Shown in pieces: positions 6,445 through 12,965 of a stretch of DNA of 19,470 nucleotides. A model generated the notes under the pieces. The model searched no databases and was not told the origin of the DNA. It saw only the letters and a program-made list of their open reading frames with translations. The translations under genes were made by a program, and so were the position numbers. This DNA is from CAYLNK01 sp964384675. GTDB taxonomy: Bacteria > Acidobacteriota > Thermoanaerobaculia > UBA5066. Numbering within the stretch: the stretch's first letter is position 1; each line of letters opens with the position of its first letter. The stretch lies in NCBI GenBank assembly GCA_964384675.1, contig CAYLNK010000103.1, positions 1 to 19,470 on the forward strand. The letters run 5' to 3'.

Positions 6445-8874
6445 ATGAGAAAGACGTGGGTCCCCTTCGCGCTCGCCTTCGCCGCCGGGTCCGTCCTCCT
6501 GGGCCTCCTCCTCCCCGCGTTCGGCCCGGCCCAGCCTCACGGCCTCTCGATCACCCTCGGCGACGCCCGCCGCCTCGCCGACGTGAAGGCGCGCGAGATG
6601 GGAGTCCCCCTCGAGAAGACGTGGCCCATCGTCACCTGGGACCTGGCCCGGATCCTGGAGAAGCCGTTCGCGAGCACCCCGGGCCTCCGCGAGAGGGCGG
6701 AGGCCGATCCGGCCCTCTCTCCGAGGCTCGGGTCGTTCGAGGTCATCTACTACCCGCTCGGCCGCGAGAAGGGCGCCTGGTACGGGGCGGTCGGCGTCTC
6801 GAGGACCGGCGAGATCCAGGGCGCCCGGCGGGCCCTCCTCCCGGAAGACGCCGGGGCGCGCCCGGACCCGGTGGCGCTCCGCCCGGTCGCCGACGCGTTC
6901 GTGGCGAAGGGCCTCCCCGGCGCTCCGGACCCGGTGTTCAACGACGTGCGGCCCACGGCGTTCGCGAACCGCACGGACCACGTCTTCCGCTATCGGGTCA
7001 CGCCGCACGTGGAGGTCCCGGGCGTCGCGCTCTACGTCCGGGTCTTCTTCAACGGCAAGGAGCTCGCGGGCTGGGACCTCCACGAGGAGTACCTCGACGG
7101 CTCACCGTTCAAGTTCGACAACTCGGGGAACATCCTCGCGGTCTTCGGGCGCTACGCGCTCGTCTACGGCCTCCTCGCCGTCCTCCTCGTGGTCTTCCTC
7201 CGCAAGTACCACGCGGGAGAGGTCGGGGTGAGGGCCGGGAGCGCGCTCTTCCTCCTCGTCCTCGCGAGCCTCCTCGTCTCCTCGCTCCTCACCGCGCGCC
7301 TTCAGGCCAGCGACTTCGGGTTCGGGAGCCTCGACGTGAGGTGGACGTCGGTCGCCGTGGTCGGGTTCCGGCTCCTCTTCTACGACCTGCCGATCTCGGT
7401 CCTCGTCTTCCTCGCCTGGACGGTGGGCGAGAGCTACGCCCGCGAACGGTGGGGCGAGCGGCTGGCGTCGTTCGACGCCCTGCTCCGGCGCGATCCGCTG
7501 AACGCCACGGTCGGCGGCTCGCTCCTCCACGGGCTCCTCGCGGCTCCGGCCGTCGCCGCGGCCACGCTCCTCGCCCCCTGGATCGGCATCCGGCTCGGCG
7601 TCGCCCACCCGATCCTCGGGAACGCCAGCCTCCTCGTCCTCTGCGCCGACGGCGGCCCCCTCTACCTGGTCGTCGGGGCGCTCATCGAGTCGTTCCTCTT
7701 CGCGGTGGTCGGCCTCCTCTTCGTCCTCGCCGCCGCCGGCCGCCGCCGGCTCCTCCCTCTGGGCGTGCTCGCCGCGGTCGGGATCGGGATGATCCTGGCG
7801 GTGGGCGGGGCGCCGGCCGGCCCGTTCCTCATCGCGTCGAAGCTGGCGTTCGGCGCGCCGCTCGCCGCCGCGCTGGTCTTCCTCGCCACGGACCTCCTCG
7901 CCGCCACCACCGCGCTCTTCGGCGGGAGCCTCCTCGTCGGGCTTCTCCCGCTCCTCGCCGCCGCGACCGGGACTCCCCGGACCGGGATCGTGGCGGCGCT
8001 CGCCGCCCCGGGGCTGGTGCTCTTCGGCCTCGCCCTCGGAGGCCTCGCGACGCGGCGGCGGGTCGCGTACACCTACGACGACCTCGCCCCGCACGTGAAG
8101 CGGATCGCCGAGCGCGAGCGGATCAAGGCCGAGATCGACGCCGCCAACCGGATCCAGGCGGCTCTCCTGCCGTCCTCCGAGCCGGACCTCCCGAACGCGT
8201 CGGTCGCGTCGCACTACCAGTCGGCCACCGAGATCGGCGGCGACTATTTCGACTTCCTCCTCTTCGGCGACGGTGAGGTCGGGATCGCGTTCGGCGACGT
8301 CTCGGGACACGGCCTGACGAGCGGCATCGTGATGGCGATGGCCAAGTCGGCCCTCCTCGTCCAGGTCGATCACGACCGCTCGCCCCGGCGCGTGCTGAAC
8401 GTGCTGAACGACATCGTGATCCGGACGGCGCCGAAGCGGATCCTGATGACCTTCTTCTACGGCGTCCTCAGGCCCGACACCGGCGAGCTGCGCTTCGCCT
8501 CGGCCGGACACCTCGACCCGTACGTCTTCCGGGCCGAGACCCGCTCGCTCGAGCCGCTCTCCGCGTGGGGCTTCCCGCTCGGGGTGAGGCGCCGCGAGCC
8601 GTTCCAGGAGGTGCGCACGGCGTTCGGCCCGGGCGACCGGCTCATCCTCTACAGCGACGGCCTCATCGAGGCGCTGAACGACGACGGCGAGCCGTTCGGC
8701 TTCGAGCGTTTCGAGGAGGTCCTCCTCGCGGCCGCCTCGCAGGGGGCACCGGAGATCCGCGGCGCGCTCCTCGCCTCGGTGAAGCGCTTCACCCGGAACC
8801 GCCCTCCGGAGGATGACCAGACGCTCGTGGTGCTGTCGTTCGAGGACGTGGCGACGCGGGCGAAAGTGGCGTGA
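6445..8874 (+). CDS. Membrane-anchored SpoIIE/PP2C-type Ser/Thr phosphatase (paralog B)
   Basis: This 809-residue protein has an N-terminal membrane segment (7-28), an extracytoplasmic domain (about 30-230), about nine further helices (233-534), the linker AANRIQAALLP (566-576) and a C-terminal SpoIIE/RsbU-type PP2C domain (about 580-800). The metal-binding motifs are complete and canonical: GGDYFDF (598-604), DVSGHG (618-623), YSDGLIE (736-742) and EDDQTLVVL (789-797). The same order of parts, and a shared W-x(3)-ES-x(2)-R...S-(F/L)-D-x-L patch inside the membrane module, mark it as a paralog of the protein at 1003-3324. The role is inferred to be a signal-regulated phosphatase acting on a STAS-type or other phosphoprotein; no such partner lies nearby. 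The ATG was chosen because it places the hydrophobic segment at the N-terminus. A hairpin follows the gene. Confidence 0.94.
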   Translation: MRKTWVPFALAFAAGSVLLGLLLPAFGPAQPHGLSITLGDARRLADVKAREMGVPLEKTWPIVTWDLARILEKPFASTPGLRERAEADPALSPRLGSFEVIYYPLGREKGAWYGAVGVSRTGEIQGARRALLPEDAGARPDPVALRPVADAFVAKGLPGAPDPVFNDVRPTAFANRTDHVFRYRVTPHVEVPGVALYVRVFFNGKELAGWDLHEEYLDGSPFKFDNSGNILAVFGRYALVYGLLAVLLVVFLRKYHAGEVGVRAGSALFLLVLASLLVSSLLTARLQASDFGFGSLDVRWTSVAVVGFRLLFYDLPISVLVFLAWTVGESYARERWGERLASFDALLRRDPLNATVGGSLLHGLLAAPAVAAATLLAPWIGIRLGVAHPILGNASLLVLCADGGPLYLVVGALIESFLFAVVGLLFVLAAAGRRRLLPLGVLAAVGIGMILAVGGAPAGPFLIASKLAFGAPLAAALVFLATDLLAATTALFGGSLLVGLLPLLAAATGTPRTGIVAALAAPGLVLFGLALGGLATRRRVAYTYDDLAPHVKRIAERERIKAEIDAANRIQAALLPSSEPDLPNASVASHYQSATEIGGDYFDFLLFGDGEVGIAFGDVSGHGLTSGIVMAMAKSALLVQVDHDRSPRRVLNVLNDIVIRTAPKRILMTFFYGVLRPDTGELRFASAGHLDPYVFRAETRSLEPLSAWGFPLGVRRREPFQEVRTAFGPGDRLILYSDGLIEALNDDGEPFGFERFEEVLLAAASQGAPEIRGALLASVKRFTRNRPPEDDQTLVVLSFEDVATRAKVA

Positions 8875-8896
8875 GAGCGATTCGCGCCGAGGGGGT

Positions 8897-8928
8897 GCGG
8901 GGGAATCCCGGCGACCGGGTTCCCCCGC
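8897..8928. terminator. Bidirectional hairpin terminator between convergent genes
   Basis: The arms GCGGGGGAATCCCGG (8897-8911) and CCGGGTTCCCCCGC (8915-8928) form 14 base pairs with one bulged T and a CGA loop. It lies between the stops of two convergent genes. There is no T-tract on either side, so the termination mechanism is uncertain, but placement and stability support the call. Confidence 0.72.
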
Positions 8929-8932
8929 GGCG

Positions 8933-9535
8933 CTACAGCCAGCCTTTTTGACGGGCGATCCGGGCCGCCTCGACCCGGTTCGAGGCCCCGAGCTTTCCGA
9001 TCGCGTCGGAGAGGTAGTTCCGGACCGTGCCGTCGCCGAGGCCCAGGGACTTCGCGATCTCCGGCCCGGTCATCCCGTCCCCCGCGAGGCGCAGCACCTG
9101 GCGCTCCCTCTCGGAGAGCGGATCAGCCTCGCCCCAGGCCTCGGCCGCCAGCTCCGGCGCGATCGCGCGACCCCCACGGTGGATCGTCCGGATCGCCTGG
9201 GCCAGCTGCTCGGCGGGGGCGTCTTTCAGCAGGTAGCCACGCACCCCCGCGTCGAGGGCGCGGCGGAGGTAGCCGGGACGCGCGAACGTGGTGACGATCA
9301 AGACCCGCGCCGCCCGGCCCTGCTCCTTCAGCGCGGCCGCCAGCTCGAGGCCCGTCATCTCGGGCATCTCGATGTCGGTCACGACCACGTCGGGCGAGAG
9401 CTGGATGGTGAGCGACAGCGCCTCTCGGCCGTCCCGCGCGCGGCCCACCACCTCGAGGTCGTTCTCCAGCTCCAGAAGGGCCGCCAGCGCGCCGAGGACC
9501 ATCGACTGGTCTTCGGCGATCAGCACCCGGATCAC
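8933..9535 (-). CDS. NarL/DesR-type DNA-binding response regulator
   Basis: This 200-residue protein has an N-terminal receiver domain (1-118) and a C-terminal LuxR-type helix-turn-helix (about 138-197). The phosphoacceptor is D54 in VVTDIEMPEM, with acidic pocket E8/D9, the switch threonine at T82/T83 and K104 in LLKDAP. The helix-turn-helix carries LSERERQVLRLAGDG, then the recognition region GDGTVRNYLSDAIGKL. Overall it resembles Bacillus DesR. The start is the GTG at 9535, overlapping the kinase TGA as GTGA, so the pair is translationally coupled. It is the last gene of an ABC transporter/two-component operon. It probably controls that operon; a candidate site is the palindrome at 12476-12495. 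The stop lies close to the shared hairpin. Confidence 0.95.
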   Translation of the reverse strand: MIRVLIAEDQSMVLGALAALLELENDLEVVGRARDGREALSLTIQLSPDVVVTDIEMPEMTGLELAAALKEQGRAARVLIVTTFARPGYLRRALDAGVRGYLLKDAPAEQLAQAIRTIHRGGRAIAPELAAEAWGEADPLSERERQVLRLAGDGMTGPEIAKSLGLGDGTVRNYLSDAIGKLGASNRVEAARIARQKGWL

Positions 9536-10674
9536 GAGGCGACGACCCGCAGGGCGGGAACGGCGGCCTCGCGGTCGAGCGGGAGGCGAGCGAGGAGCGT
9601 GGTGCCGCCCTCGTCCGCGACCTCCAGCGAGCCGCCGCGCTCCGCCAGCCGCGACCGCATCCCGGCGAGACCCGAGGCCTCCGCCACACCGCCGCGCCCG
9701 TCGTCCGCGACCTCGAGGCGGGCCTCGTCCCCGTCGACGCGGAGCGCGATCCGGCAGCGTGTGGCGCGGGCGTGGCGGACCACGTTCGTCACCGCCTCGC
9801 GCAGCACGAGCGCCAGCACCGCGTCGGTCGCGGGCGGGAGCGGAGCGTCTCCCCCGTCGATCGTGACCGCCACGTCGGCGGTCTCCAGCGCGAGTCGCGC
9901 GCTGGCCAGCTCGGCCCCGAGGCCGGCGGCCCGGTAGCCGGTCACGGCGGAGCGCACCTCGGCGAGCGCCTCGCGGGAGATCCGCTCGATCTCGCGTATC
10001 TCGGTGGCGGCCCGCTCCGGGTCGCGCGAGACGAGCTTCCCGGCCAGCTCCGACTTCAGCGTGATGACCGAGAGCGTGTGGCCGAGGAGGTCGTGGAGGT
10101 CGCGCGCGATCCTCTCGCGCTCGGCCCGCACCGCCAGGCGCCGCACCTCTTCCTGCGAGAGGCGGAGCGCGGACGCCTTGCGGTGGACCTCCTCGTAGTA
10201 GATGTTGACCAGCCCGATCAGGACGCCGAGGACCGAGCCGACCACCCAGACCGAGGGCGACACCTTCAGGAGGAGCGCCTCGAGGAGGACCGTCGCCACG
10301 ACGGCGGCGACGACCTTGAGGCCCGTGCGGGGCGGCCCGACGCGCCCCGCGAACGCGGTCGCGTAGACGAAGAAGATGCCGGCGCCCGGGTTGAAGGGCG
10401 CGAACGCGAGGCCCAGCGCCGTGAGCCCCGCGATGTACGGAAGCACCGCCCGCCCGCGCGTCCAGTACCCGCGGAAGTAGAAGACCAGGAAGAGGACCGA
10501 GGCCGCGAGCCCGAGCCCGCGCTGCGTCGGCGGTGTGCGGGCGTCGAGGAGCGAGAGGCCGAAGAAGCCGTAGTAGACGAGCCAGAGGTACGGCACCCAG
10601 CCGACCCCCGGCTCGTCCGGCAGGAGCGCCCGGTGCACGCGGAGGACGACGTGTCCGGCCCTCGATCTCGTCAT
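9532..10674 (-). CDS. DesK-like membrane sensor histidine kinase (HisKA_3 family)
   Basis: The N-terminal region has five or six hydrophobic segments (about 27-44, 53-69, 78-94, 98-110, 120-137 and 142-159) with little outside the membrane, typical of kinases that sense membrane state or a transporter partner. A short helical linker leads to the HisKA_3 dimerisation domain, with the phosphorylated histidine H194 in ERIARDLHDLLGHTLSV. The HATPase_c domain follows: N-box LREAVTNVVRHA (E293, N297), DDGRGG (324-329) and GLAGMRSR (335-342). At 380 residues it matches DesK/YvfT-type kinases. The ATG at 10674 lies 28 bp downstream of the permease stop, and the stop overlaps the regulator start. The stimulus is unknown; a substrate or drug that burdens the co-encoded transporter is a reasonable inference. 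Confidence 0.94.
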   Translation of the reverse strand: MTRSRAGHVVLRVHRALLPDEPGVGWVPYLWLVYYGFFGLSLLDARTPPTQRGLGLAASVLFLVFYFRGYWTRGRAVLPYIAGLTALGLAFAPFNPGAGIFFVYATAFAGRVGPPRTGLKVVAAVVATVLLEALLLKVSPSVWVVGSVLGVLIGLVNIYYEEVHRKASALRLSQEEVRRLAVRAERERIARDLHDLLGHTLSVITLKSELAGKLVSRDPERAATEIREIERISREALAEVRSAVTGYRAAGLGAELASARLALETADVAVTIDGGDAPLPPATDAVLALVLREAVTNVVRHARATRCRIALRVDGDEARLEVADDGRGGVAEASGLAGMRSRLAERGGSLEVADEGGTTLLARLPLDREAAVPALRVVAS

Positions 10675-10702
10675 CGCCGTCTCATTGTCCCCCGCCCGGG
10701 CC

Positions 10703-11494
10703 TCACTCGGCCCCGGCCCGGCGCCAGGCCGCGAGGGCGAGCCCGAAGAAGACCATCGTGAACCCGACGAGCCAGAGGGCGTGTCCCACCGGGGCGTCGG
10801 TCTTGCTCTGTCCCACCACCGAGAGCGCGAGCTCGCCGAGGTGAAACGACGGGAAGACGTTGGCGAGCGCGTGGAACGGCTTGGGCAGGGCCCAGAGCGG
10901 GATCCAGAGGCCCGACAGGAACGACATCGGGAAGTAGATCAGGTTCACCACGGCCGGCGCGGCCTGCGGCCTGAGCACCGAGCCGAGCGCGAGACCGAGC
11001 GCGCAGAACGGGAGCGTGCCGGGGACGAGCACCGCGTACAGGAGGAGCCAGCGATCGAGCGGCAGGCGGACGCCGCCGAGCGTGATCCCGAGGATCGCGA
11101 GGACCGTCACGATGATCGCGGCGAAGACGACGCACATCGCCAGCTTGGCCACGAGGTACGCCGCGGGCGGCATCGGCGAGGCCCGCTTCAGCTTCAGCCA
11201 GCCGAGCCCCCGCTCCACGGCGAGGGCGACGCCGAACCCGAACAGGGCCGGCCCCATCACGCCGAACGTCCCGTAGGTGGCGAGGAGGTAGGCGGGCATC
11301 TTCACCGAGCCGGAGGCGGCTCCCTTGCCGAAGACGACCCCGAAGAAGATGTAGAACATCGCCGGGAAGAGGATGGTCGGAACGGCGAACCCCGGCATCC
11401 GGAGGACCCGGAGGAGCTCGTACTTCGCCTCGAGCGCGTAGAGCCGGACGGAGCTGGGCCCGTCGACGGGGGCGGGGACGGCGATGGCGCTCAC
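10703..11494 (-). CDS. ABC-2 type transporter permease
   Basis: This 263-residue integral membrane protein has six likely helices (about 36-55, 68-92, 114-138, 147-171, 178-200 and 237-257), the usual topology of ABC-2 exporters. A long cytoplasmic N-terminus precedes helix 1. The cytoplasmic loop ERGLGWLKLKRASPMPP (94-110) is characteristic of the family, where the permease meets the ATPase. The helix 5 region reads YFPMSFLSGLWIPL, also typical. The start is the GTG at 11494, which overlaps the ATPase TGA as GTGA. It should form an exporter with the upstream ATPase; the substrate (lipid, peptide, antibiotic) is not readable from sequence. The kinase gene follows 28 bp later. Confidence 0.92.
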   Translation of the reverse strand: MSAIAVPAPVDGPSSVRLYALEAKYELLRVLRMPGFAVPTILFPAMFYIFFGVVFGKGAASGSVKMPAYLLATYGTFGVMGPALFGFGVALAVERGLGWLKLKRASPMPPAAYLVAKLAMCVVFAAIIVTVLAILGITLGGVRLPLDRWLLLYAVLVPGTLPFCALGLALGSVLRPQAAPAVVNLIYFPMSFLSGLWIPLWALPKPFHALANVFPSFHLGELALSVVGQSKTDAPVGHALWLVGFTMVFFGLALAAWRRAGAE

Positions 11495-12408
11495 GCGGCC
11501 TCCTTCTTTCCGTTCTTCTCGGTCAGGCTGAGGAACGCCTCCTCGAGGCCGGCCCCGGAGACCTCGAGCCCCGAGAGGCCCGGATCGCGGCGCAGCAGCT
11601 CGACGACGACAGGCTCGGCGTCGGACGCCAGGATCTCGGTGATCGCGCCGCTCGCGCGCACCGTCGTCACGCCGGGCAGGGACGCCAGCTCGCCCACGGA
11701 GAGCCGCGTCACGCAGCGGATCCGCCGGCCGGCCGTCCGGGCCTTGATCTCGGACGGCGTCCCCTCCGCCACCACGCGCCCGTGGTCGATCACGACGATC
11801 CGGTCGGCCAGGGCGTCGGCCTCTTCCAGGTAGTGCGTCGTCAGGACGATCGTCCGGCCGGAGCCGGCGATCTCGCGGATCACGTTCCAGAAGGCGCGGC
11901 GCGACTCCACGTCCATCCCCACGGTCGGCTCGTCCAGGAAGACGAGGTCTGGGTTGCCGCAGATCGCGAGCCCGAAGAGGACCCGCTGCTTCTGCCCGCC
12001 GGAGAGCTTCCCGTACATCCGGTGCTCGAGCCCCGTCAGCCCCGCCACCGCGAGGGCCCGGTCGAGGGGCATGGGCGCCGGGTAATAGCTCCCGAAGAGC
12101 TCGAGGTGCTCGCGAACCGTCATCGTCTCGGGGACGTGGCCCACCTGGAGCATCACGCCGACCCGCTGCCGGGCGGCCCGGAGGGTCGGCCTGCCGCCGA
12201 ACAGCTCGACGGCGCCGTCGTCCGGAGCCAGGAGCCCGAGGAGGAGGTTGATCGACGTCGTCTTGCCGGCGCCGTTCGGGCCGAGGACGGCCAGGACCTC
12301 GCCCGTCACGACCTCGAGGTCGAGCCGGTGGACGGCCGTCACCGGGCCGTATCGCTTCGTCACGTTCCGGAGCGCGGCCACCCGCGCCCGCCCTTCGCTG
12401 CCTCGCAT
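11491..12408 (-). CDS. ABC-2 type transporter ATP-binding protein
   Basis: This 305-residue nucleotide-binding subunit has all motifs intact: Walker A GPNGAGKT (43-50), Q-loop Q88, signature LSGGQKQR (135-142), Walker B LVFLDE (155-160) with the D-loop GMD, and switch H192. After the ATPase core (about 8-225) a C-terminal domain of about 80 residues is present, as in DrrA/CcmA-like exporters. GGAGG stands just upstream of the ATG at 12408 and supports that start. It is the first gene of the four-gene transporter/two-component operon, whose order matches Bacillus yvfRSTU. It diverges from a small secreted protein gene, with a palindrome in between. It should power export by the permease at 10703-11494. 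Confidence 0.95.
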   Translation of the reverse strand: MRGSEGRARVAALRNVTKRYGPVTAVHRLDLEVVTGEVLAVLGPNGAGKTTSINLLLGLLAPDDGAVELFGGRPTLRAARQRVGVMLQVGHVPETMTVREHLELFGSYYPAPMPLDRALAVAGLTGLEHRMYGKLSGGQKQRVLFGLAICGNPDLVFLDEPTVGMDVESRRAFWNVIREIAGSGRTIVLTTHYLEEADALADRIVVIDHGRVVAEGTPSEIKARTAGRRIRCVTRLSVGELASLPGVTTVRASGAITEILASDAEPVVVELLRRDPGLSGLEVSGAGLEEAFLSLTEKNGKKEAA

Positions 12409-12475
12409 CGGGACCTCCGGCCGTAACGATGGGGCGGGGGGGCCGTCGGGGACCAGTCGCCACCGTCACCGGCGT

Positions 12476-12495
12476 CGGGTGACGTATGTCACCCG
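12476..12495. promoter_or_regulatory. Palindromic candidate operator
   Basis: Arms of 8 bases, CGGGTGAC and GTCACCCG, flank a 4-base centre (GTAT). A third half-site in the same orientation as the right arm (GTCACC) sits at 12465-12470. NarL/DesR-family regulators bind inverted repeats of this size, and such a regulator is the last gene of the adjacent operon. The site lies about 67 bp upstream of the ABC ATPase start and about 85 bp upstream of the divergent gene. Binding is inferred. Confidence 0.55.
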
Positions 12496-12547
12496 TTCGC
12501 CGGACGGCGCCAACCCGGGGCGGATGGTGGACGTCTCACCGCCCGAC

Positions 12548-12567
12548 CAGGAACAATCAGGAACAAG
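12548..12567 (+). repeat. Short tandem repeat, 10 bp x 2
   Basis: CAGGAACAAT is followed directly by CAGGAACAAG, so nine of ten bases repeat. It lies immediately upstream of the Shine-Dalgarno of the small secreted protein gene. It may be chance, a duplicated leader, or an mRNA-binding site. Confidence 0.4.
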
Positions 12568-12580
12568 GAAGGAGAGCCCC

Positions 12581-12898
12581 ATGAAGACCACGAACAGGAC
12601 ACTCGCCCTCGCCCTCCTCGTCGCCTTCGCGGCACCGCTGGCGGCGCAGGAGACCCCGGTCCTCGACAAGCGCGAGCAGAAGCAGGAGCAGCGGATCGAG
12701 AAGGGGAAGGAGACCGGGCAGCTCAACGACCGCGAGGCGGCCCGTCTCGAGGCCCGCGAGGACAAGCTGAAGGCCGACGAGGCCGCCGCAAAGGCCGACG
12801 GCAAGGTGACGAAGAAGGAGCGGGCCAAGCTCCACCGCGAGGCGAACCGCGACAGCAAGCGGATCGCCAAGCAGAAGCACGACGGCCAGACGAAGTAG
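12581..12898 (+). CDS. Small secreted, highly charged helical protein of unknown function
   Basis: This 105-residue protein has a clear signal peptide (2-22, likely cleavage after AAA/LAA near residues 20-23, before QETPVLD). The mature part is almost all Lys, Arg, Glu, Asp, Gln and Ala and should be helical. Two similar halves can be seen: RIEKGKETGQLNDREAARLE (38-57) and AAKADGKVTKKERAKLHRE (69-87), each a G-x-(L/V)-(T/N)-x-x-E turn leading into a helix. A related layout, ending in a KH(D/N)-type motif, occurs in small periplasmic proteins of many proteobacteria, all uncharacterised as far as I know. The ATG is fixed by GGAAGGAG 5 bases upstream. It diverges from the ABC/two-component operon and is followed by a strong hairpin. 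A role in envelope stress or as a periplasmic binding or chaperone protein is speculation. Confidence 0.87.
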   Translation: MKTTNRTLALALLVAFAAPLAAQETPVLDKREQKQEQRIEKGKETGQLNDREAARLEAREDKLKADEAAAKADGKVTKKERAKLHREANRDSKRIAKQKHDGQTK

Positions 12899-12915
12899 GC
12901 CCGCCCGTCGAGTGA

Positions 12916-12941
12916 AGGGGCCCGGCGAACGCCGGGCCCTT
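12916..12941. terminator. Hairpin terminator between convergent genes
   Basis: AGGGGCCCGGC and GCCGGGCCCTT pair over 11 positions (one G-T) around a GAAC tetraloop. It stands 17 bases after the small protein stop and 24 bases beyond the stop of the convergent OPT gene, so it can serve both. There is no real T-run. Confidence 0.78.
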
Positions 12942-12965
12942 CCGTCTCGCGCCGGGGTCCCGGGG

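Larger units (their letters stand above)
12409..12580. promoter_or_regulatory. Divergent regulatory region between ABC/two-component operon and small secreted protein gene
   Basis: This 172-bp gap carries the promoters for both directions. It contains the palindrome at 12476-12495, a further GTCACC half-site at 12465-12470, a 10-bp tandem repeat (12548-12567) and a strong ribosome binding site for the small gene (GGAAGGAG, 12568-12575). I found no confident -10/-35 pair on either strand. Confidence 0.55.

Noticed and set aside
7102..8511. Long - strand open frame opposite phosphatase B
   Set aside because: The product is a low-complexity Glu/Arg/Asp-rich sequence antisense to a clearly recognised gene, so it is a shadow frame.
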